The position numbers were made by a program, and so were the translations under genes. From Lentzea californiensis (GTDB lineage: Bacteria > Actinomycetota > Actinomycetes > Mycobacteriales > Pseudonocardiaceae): 64,000 bases of DNA. The stretch lies in assembly GCF_024648825.1 (NCBI RefSeq), contig NZ_JANBBE010000012.1, positions 1 to 64,000 on the forward strand, read 5' to 3'. Each line of letters opens with the position of its first letter. Position 1 is the stretch's first letter. A model generated the notes under the pieces. The model ran no database searches. It saw only the letters and a program-made list of their open reading frames with translations, and was not told the origin of the DNA. Shown one piece after another: positions 59,661 to 64,000 of this stretch.

Positions 59661-60524
59661 ATGGCCCGCTCCGACGACGCCCAGCACGACCTCGACGACC
59701 TGGGCGCCCTCCTCCGCGTGCACCGCAAGAAGGCCCGGCTCACGGGTGTCGAAGCGGCGCGGCGGGCCGGGTTCACCCAGTCCAAGCTGTCCAAGATCGA
59801 GAACGGCGTCCTGCTGCCGAGTCCGGACGACGTGCGTCGCCTCACGACGGCTCTGGACATGGATTCCGTTGCGGCGGCGCACGCGCTTGAGTTGATCGAT
59901 CGCCTGCAGGACGATCCGGCCGCGCGGCGAATCGTGATACGCCGCGGAGCACTCACCGAGCACACGGCGCTGTTGGCGAAGTTCGGCGACGCCGACTGCG
60001 TCGTGGCCGCCGATCCCGCCGTCGTGCCGGACTGGCTGCGCACCCGCGAGTACCTGCTGGCGGCGACCGGTCCGTTGTCCGAGCGCAACATCAGGGCAGC
60101 AATGGCGTTGCTGCGCAAGCGGAAGCGGCTGATGGCAACGCCGGGACTGCGGTTCGAGTTCTTCGTGTTCGAGTCGGCACTGGGTACCCACGTCGGTTCC
60201 GCGCGGATCATGAGCGACCAGATGCTCGAACTCTCCTCAGTCGGCGAGCGTCATCCGGACGTCGTCGTGCGCGTGATTCTCGGCCGGACCACCGTCACGC
60301 CCGCGCTTCTGCACGGCTTCGAGGTTCACGGCGACCAGCAGGTGGTGCTGACGCTGATGCCGGGGATCGTAGTGATCACGTCGGAGGACGACGTGCAGCC
60401 GTTCCGGCGGATGGTTGCCGCGCTGCGGGCCTGTGCGCTGAGCAAGGACGCGTCGCGGCGCCGCCTGCGCCACTTCGGGCTGGCCTACCGGTCGAACGCG
60501 CTGACGGAGAAGTTCGCGAGTTGA
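59661..60524 (+). CDS. XRE-family regulator with DUF5753-like (Scr1-type) C-terminal domain
   Basis: The 287-residue protein starts with an XRE helix-turn-helix (about residues 14-70; LLRVHRKKARLTGVEAARRA and TQSKLSKIENG). The remaining 200 residues match the DUF5753-like domain of actinomycete Scr1-type regulators (PDWLRTREYLLAA, RFEFFVFESALGT). Such regulators are usually paired with a small DUF397 protein, which I do not find next to it. A strong terminator follows directly. Confidence 0.85.
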   Translation: MARSDDAQHDLDDLGALLRVHRKKARLTGVEAARRAGFTQSKLSKIENGVLLPSPDDVRRLTTALDMDSVAAAHALELIDRLQDDPAARRIVIRRGALTEHTALLAKFGDADCVVAADPAVVPDWLRTREYLLAATGPLSERNIRAAMALLRKRKRLMATPGLRFEFFVFESALGTHVGSARIMSDQMLELSSVGERHPDVVVRVILGRTTVTPALLHGFEVHGDQQVVLTLMPGIVVITSEDDVQPFRRMVAALRACALSKDASRRRLRHFGLAYRSNALTEKFAS

Positions 60525-60556
60525 TCCCAGGTGGGCGTGCGACCGCCCACCTGGGA
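60525..60556. terminator. Strong hairpin terminator
   Basis: A perfect 13-bp stem (TCCCAGGTGGGCG with its complement) closes around a 6-base loop, starting one base after the XRE stop codon. Its symmetry would stop transcription from either direction. Confidence 0.85.
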
Positions 60557-60619
60557 AGGCAATCAACCTGAAGCGATTTCGGCTGCCGGAGCGGGGGAAC
60601 ACCCGGCGTCAGGACTAGC

Positions 60620-60781
60620 TCAGAGCAACGGACCTGACTGCTCGATCATGTTGATCCAGAAACGGCTGGCCACGACCGCTGATAGCGGATTGGTGTAGAC
60701 CACCGCGACAACAACCGCGAGCATGCCGGACGTGGGCAGCAGGCGGCGCAGGACCTTCTTCAACTGGTTGTACTCCTGCAT
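60620..60781 (-). CDS. Small single-helix membrane peptide (tentative)
   Basis: An ORF of 53 residues contains a basic amphipathic start (EYNQLKKVLRRLLP) and one hydrophobic segment (GMLAVVVAVVYT). It lies downstream of the AfsR-like gene on the same strand. The start at 60781 is uncertain, with a longer frame from 60865 possible, and the ribosome-binding site is weak. I do not recognise it. Confidence 0.4.
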   Translation of the reverse strand: MQEYNQLKKVLRRLLPTSGMLAVVVAVVYTNPLSAVVASRFWINMIEQSGPLL

Positions 60782-60888
60782 CTTCGGGGAAATTCCGGGT
60801 TCAGCTGGAATCCGGATACTCACAGAGATGAGATGCAGAGTCAAATTCCTACTAACGGGCGACACCCAACAGGTACCCGCTGATTCAA

Positions 60889-63861
60889 TTACCTACCGGT
60901 AGTACCACTAGCTTCCGGGCCGCTGCCGAGCTCGAGCACCAGCGACTCGGAGCGAGCGGTCGGCAATGACAACTCAACCTGGAGTTCTCGCAGTTCAGCA
61001 GCTATAACTTCTGCGCGTTCCCGATCCAGGTCGGCGAATATGGCGTGCGCGCGCTCCAGCGCCTCGACGGCACCGTCGAACTGCGCCACCCGTTCGAGGA
61101 TCCCGCTGAGCACGTGCAGCGCCTTCGCCTCGTGAAGCGACGCGCCCGCCCTGCCGCACAGCCTGATCGCCTGGCGGGCATATTGCTTAGCTTCAAACAA
61201 CCTTCCGTCTTCCAGTTCGATCTCACTGAGAAGGGCGCACACCTCACCAGCGAGGCCGACCGCGTGCAGTCGGGCATACTTGAGGAGTGAGGCCTCAGCG
61301 AATCCGCGGGCCTCTGCCGCGTGTTCACGAGCGAAATTCAACGCCCCGAGCAGGTGCAGAACCGTCGCCTCCGACGCCTCGTCGCCCACTTCGCGCGCGA
61401 GCGCGAGAGCTTGGTGGTAATAGGACGCGGCGCGCGCGTATTCGAGAGCGTGCTTGTACGCCTCACCTGCGCGATAGAGAAAACCAATCTCCATGCTGCG
61501 AGCCTCGGACCCCGACTGGCGCAGCATCAGCAATGCACGTTCATGTGAGTCTATTCCCATGACGATGCTGCCGGTCGCGACCAGAATGCGGGCACCGGTG
61601 TGCAGACAGGTGGCGATGGCCAGGCTCTGGTCACCCTCGGCACGGGCGAACCCCAGATGCGCCAGGTGCACATGATGTTCCGCGCGTGCGTACTCCTGCC
61701 TGAGCAGATAGGTGAAACCGATCTGGAGCAGCAACGCAGAAGACTCCTCCTCGGCGGACGCACCGAGGAACTTCGCCGCGGCGAGTCCGGCGTGCAGGAG
61801 GTTGAGGACCTCCACCGTGTTCCCCTGCCGCAGCCATATCTCACCGACCAACTGCGGGATCGACACGGCATGCTCGTAGTGCCCCGCGTGAAAAGCAAGG
61901 CGCACCAAGGCAAGGAGGTTGTGCGCTTCGGCCGAGCACCAGTGATGCGCGGCGGCCACGCTCTCGAACTCGATTGCTCCGGCGTCCTGCTCGCTGTCAG
62001 GTGTGGGCACCCTGACCCTCGTCGAGAACATCATCTGGTCCGCGCGCTCGGCCGTCCGGAGGTAGTGCTCCAGCATGCGGAGTTCGAGCGCGCTCCGTTC
62101 CTGTTCATCCTCGAGCAGACCCGCGGAGAACTCACGCAGCAGGTCGTGCAGCCTGAAACGGTCCAACTCCCCCGCCTGCTCCAGCAAGTGAGCCTCCGCC
62201 AAGGCATCCATCGCCTCGTGGACCCTCCTCCTGGGCAACTCCGCCATCACGGCCGCCAAGCCGACCGTGATGCTCGGCCCCGGATGCGCGCCGATCATCC
62301 GGAAGAGCACACCCGCGTCAGAATCCAATGCGCGCAACGACTGCATGAACACCGCTCGTGGACCGTGGGTGGCACCGAGGTCCAGCACACCGCGTTCGCG
62401 GAAGTGCTTGACGAACTCGCTCAGCGGCACCGCGGGCCGCGTGGCGATGTGGTTCGCGAGAACCTTCAAGACGATCGGCAGGCCCTGACACACCTTCGTC
62501 AACTCGACGAGTTCCACGTGGTCGCGAGCACGCCCTCCGATGCGGTCGACCAGAAGCGCGCCGGCGTCGTCCATGCTGAGGGGGCCGATCGAGATCCGTT
62601 GCGGCGCAAGGCGCGCCGACAGTCCGGACAGTCGCGAACGGCTCGTCACGATCACCACACACGACGAGAACAACGGCAGCAACGAGTGGATCTGCGTGGT
62701 GTTGCGGACGTTGTCCAGCACCACCAGGACTTTGCGTCCGGACAACACGGACTGCAGCTTCGCCATGCGGTGGTCCGGATTCGCGATGCGGTCCGGCGGA
62801 ACGCCCAAGCCCTGCAGGAACCGGTCGACGACGAATGACGCATCCACGGTCGCGCTGTCGGAGAAACCCTGCAGGTCCGCGAAAAGCACGCCGCCAGGGA
62901 CCTGTTGCCGCCGGGTGTGGGACCAGTGCACGGCGAACGCGGTCTTGCCGACACCACCTACGCCGTCGATGACCACCACGCCGGGATTCGCGGCTGCGGT
63001 GTCGAGCTCGGTGAACTTCTCCTCGTGGCCGACGAACATCGGCACGTCAAGCGGGAGCTGTTCTGGTATCAGCACGCCCGCGACGCTTTCGCGGTGCCGA
63101 CTGCCAGCGACGCCGTTCTCCTTCAAGTGGTCGTGGAACTCGCGAAGGTCATCCGCCGCGATGTCGTTGACATCGGCCTTGAAACCCTTGTAGGCGCTGA
63201 AGAAGAGCTCAGTGGCCTCCTCGGTGCGGGAGAGCCGGTAGAGGGCCTCCAGGCGCCGCTTCAGCAACGCCGGGTGTTCCTTGTGATCCAGGTCTTCCAG
63301 CACTTCCAGGACCTCGGGGTAGTCACCCAGGACCAGGTACTCGCCGCACAGCATGTCGTAGGCGGGCAGCAGGACGTTCAGGCGGATCCGATGCCGCCAG
63401 GCGTCGGCCCGTTCGGATCTGAGGTCTTCGAGCAGGCGCTGATCACCCCAGAGGGTGAATGCGCCGCGAATGACGTCCAGCGCCTGTTGATGATCTCCGC
63501 GGCGCACCAGGCCTCGCGCACGTTCCAGGCGATCGCGAAACTGGAAGTAGTCCACGGATTTGCGTTCGACGTCGAGCCGATAAGTGCCGTTCGAGACCAC
63601 CAATTCCACTCGGTCCTGCATGGAATCGAGTGCGCGCCGGATCCGCCAGGAATACGAGTACAGGGTTTGAACGGGGTTCCGCGGGAGGTCACCGTCGTCC
63701 GACCAGACCCAGTCTGCCAGCTCCGCCGCAGGTAACGACACTCGAGGCTGTGCCAGCAACGCCCCGAGCATGGCTCTGAGCTTGAGCGGGCCCCACTGCC
63801 TGTCGACCGCGTCGCCGACCCGTATTCCCGTCTGTCCCAGAATCATGAATCGCGCATCCAC
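60889..63861 (-). CDS. AfsR/SARP-type transcriptional regulator
   Basis: The protein of about 990 residues has the AfsR plan. A winged-helix DNA-binding domain lies at about 1-100 (WGPLKLRAMLGALL, NPVQTLYSYSWRIRRAL) and a BTAD domain at about 105-245. An NB-ARC ATPase follows with Walker A GVGGVGKT (about 299-306), VLVVLDNV and a GLPIVLKVLA motif. The C-terminal 400 residues are TPR-like. Such regulators activate secondary-metabolite genes. The GTG at 63861 follows GAGGGG; the frame is open to 63999, so an upstream start (ATG 63912) is possible. No biosynthetic genes are visible in the window. Confidence 0.88.
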   Translation of the reverse strand: MDARFMILGQTGIRVGDAVDRQWGPLKLRAMLGALLAQPRVSLPAAELADWVWSDDGDLPRNPVQTLYSYSWRIRRALDSMQDRVELVVSNGTYRLDVERKSVDYFQFRDRLERARGLVRRGDHQQALDVIRGAFTLWGDQRLLEDLRSERADAWRHRIRLNVLLPAYDMLCGEYLVLGDYPEVLEVLEDLDHKEHPALLKRRLEALYRLSRTEEATELFFSAYKGFKADVNDIAADDLREFHDHLKENGVAGSRHRESVAGVLIPEQLPLDVPMFVGHEEKFTELDTAAANPGVVVIDGVGGVGKTAFAVHWSHTRRQQVPGGVLFADLQGFSDSATVDASFVVDRFLQGLGVPPDRIANPDHRMAKLQSVLSGRKVLVVLDNVRNTTQIHSLLPLFSSCVVIVTSRSRLSGLSARLAPQRISIGPLSMDDAGALLVDRIGGRARDHVELVELTKVCQGLPIVLKVLANHIATRPAVPLSEFVKHFRERGVLDLGATHGPRAVFMQSLRALDSDAGVLFRMIGAHPGPSITVGLAAVMAELPRRRVHEAMDALAEAHLLEQAGELDRFRLHDLLREFSAGLLEDEQERSALELRMLEHYLRTAERADQMMFSTRVRVPTPDSEQDAGAIEFESVAAAHHWCSAEAHNLLALVRLAFHAGHYEHAVSIPQLVGEIWLRQGNTVEVLNLLHAGLAAAKFLGASAEEESSALLLQIGFTYLLRQEYARAEHHVHLAHLGFARAEGDQSLAIATCLHTGARILVATGSIVMGIDSHERALLMLRQSGSEARSMEIGFLYRAGEAYKHALEYARAASYYHQALALAREVGDEASEATVLHLLGALNFAREHAAEARGFAEASLLKYARLHAVGLAGEVCALLSEIELEDGRLFEAKQYARQAIRLCGRAGASLHEAKALHVLSGILERVAQFDGAVEALERAHAIFADLDRERAEVIAAELRELQVELSLPTARSESLVLELGSGPEASGTTGR

Positions 63862-64000
63862 CAGCGCCACCCCTCGAGTCCCCGACCAAAGAGTGTCCTC
63901 CCAGTTCAGCATCAATGCAATGCACTCGATCGGCCCAAGATGACAGTTCCGTGACAGTCCATTGACATGCGGACATGAATTGCACCCCCAAGAGGACAAG

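Overview
This 64 kb window looks like chromosomal DNA of a high-GC actinobacterium, most likely of the order Pseudonocardiales (Lentzea, Saccharothrix or Actinosynnema relatives). That assignment is an inference from GC-rich codons, frequent GTG starts, WXG100/type VII secretion proteins, a Scr1-type XRE regulator with a DUF5753-like tail, an AfsR-type regulator, CebR-type operators and a DUF2637-like plasmid/ICE membrane protein. No rRNA, tRNA or CRISPR array was seen.

Left half (about 1-32,650) is an accessory region. It opens with an intact IS3-family element, a catalytic-domain-less recombinase and two frameshifted genes of unknown function. A five-gene minus-strand operon follows (15,304-6,354): a MutL/MORC-type GHKL ATPase, a Z1 helicase-like protein, a DUF4420 PD-(D/E)XK protein, an AIPR protein and a protein with sigma-70 region 4. 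Nearly all junctions are stop/start overlaps. Divergent from it is a C5-cytosine methyltransferase whose C-terminus carries an endonuclease III-like four-cysteine loop, and convergent to that a Vsr nuclease. Together this matches the composition of Mza-type defence. Next come a Schlafen/AlbA-type protein, an Mrr-like restriction enzyme and a second cluster (22,547-29,897) that I consider the best candidate for an undescribed system: a membrane CHAT protease, a three-helix membrane protein, a caspase-like protease, a THEP1-like NTPase, a CHAT/degenerate-STAND/TPR/SWIM protein and a GTP cyclohydrolase II-like enzyme. A second IS3 element has cut off a GmrSD (DUF262) gene, and a DUF2637-type membrane protein closes the region.

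Right half (about 32,650-64,000) reads as ordinary chromosome with one polymorphic-toxin locus. It holds a 204-bp structured palindromic element, a solitary CebE-like sugar-binding lipoprotein under two CebR-type boxes, and a TetR-controlled SDR/quinone-reductase/hydrolase operon with two matching operators. The toxin locus (38,937-48,603) encodes a 1490-residue WXG100-led protein with ADP-ribosyltransferase, papain-like and HAD-like domains, translationally coupled to a nucleoside hydrolase and a T7SS-associated protein that contains an ADP-ribosylglycohydrolase-like core. After it lie MarR/hemerythrin, an M6 protease, a two-component system, two glycosyltransferases, DUF2252, an XRE regulator and an AfsR-like regulator cut close to the window end.

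A data-quality point matters throughout: five otherwise well-preserved reading frames are broken by single-base deletions (six sites in total), and each becomes a whole number of codons when the bases are restored. Real pseudogenes and assembly indels cannot be told apart from the sequence alone.
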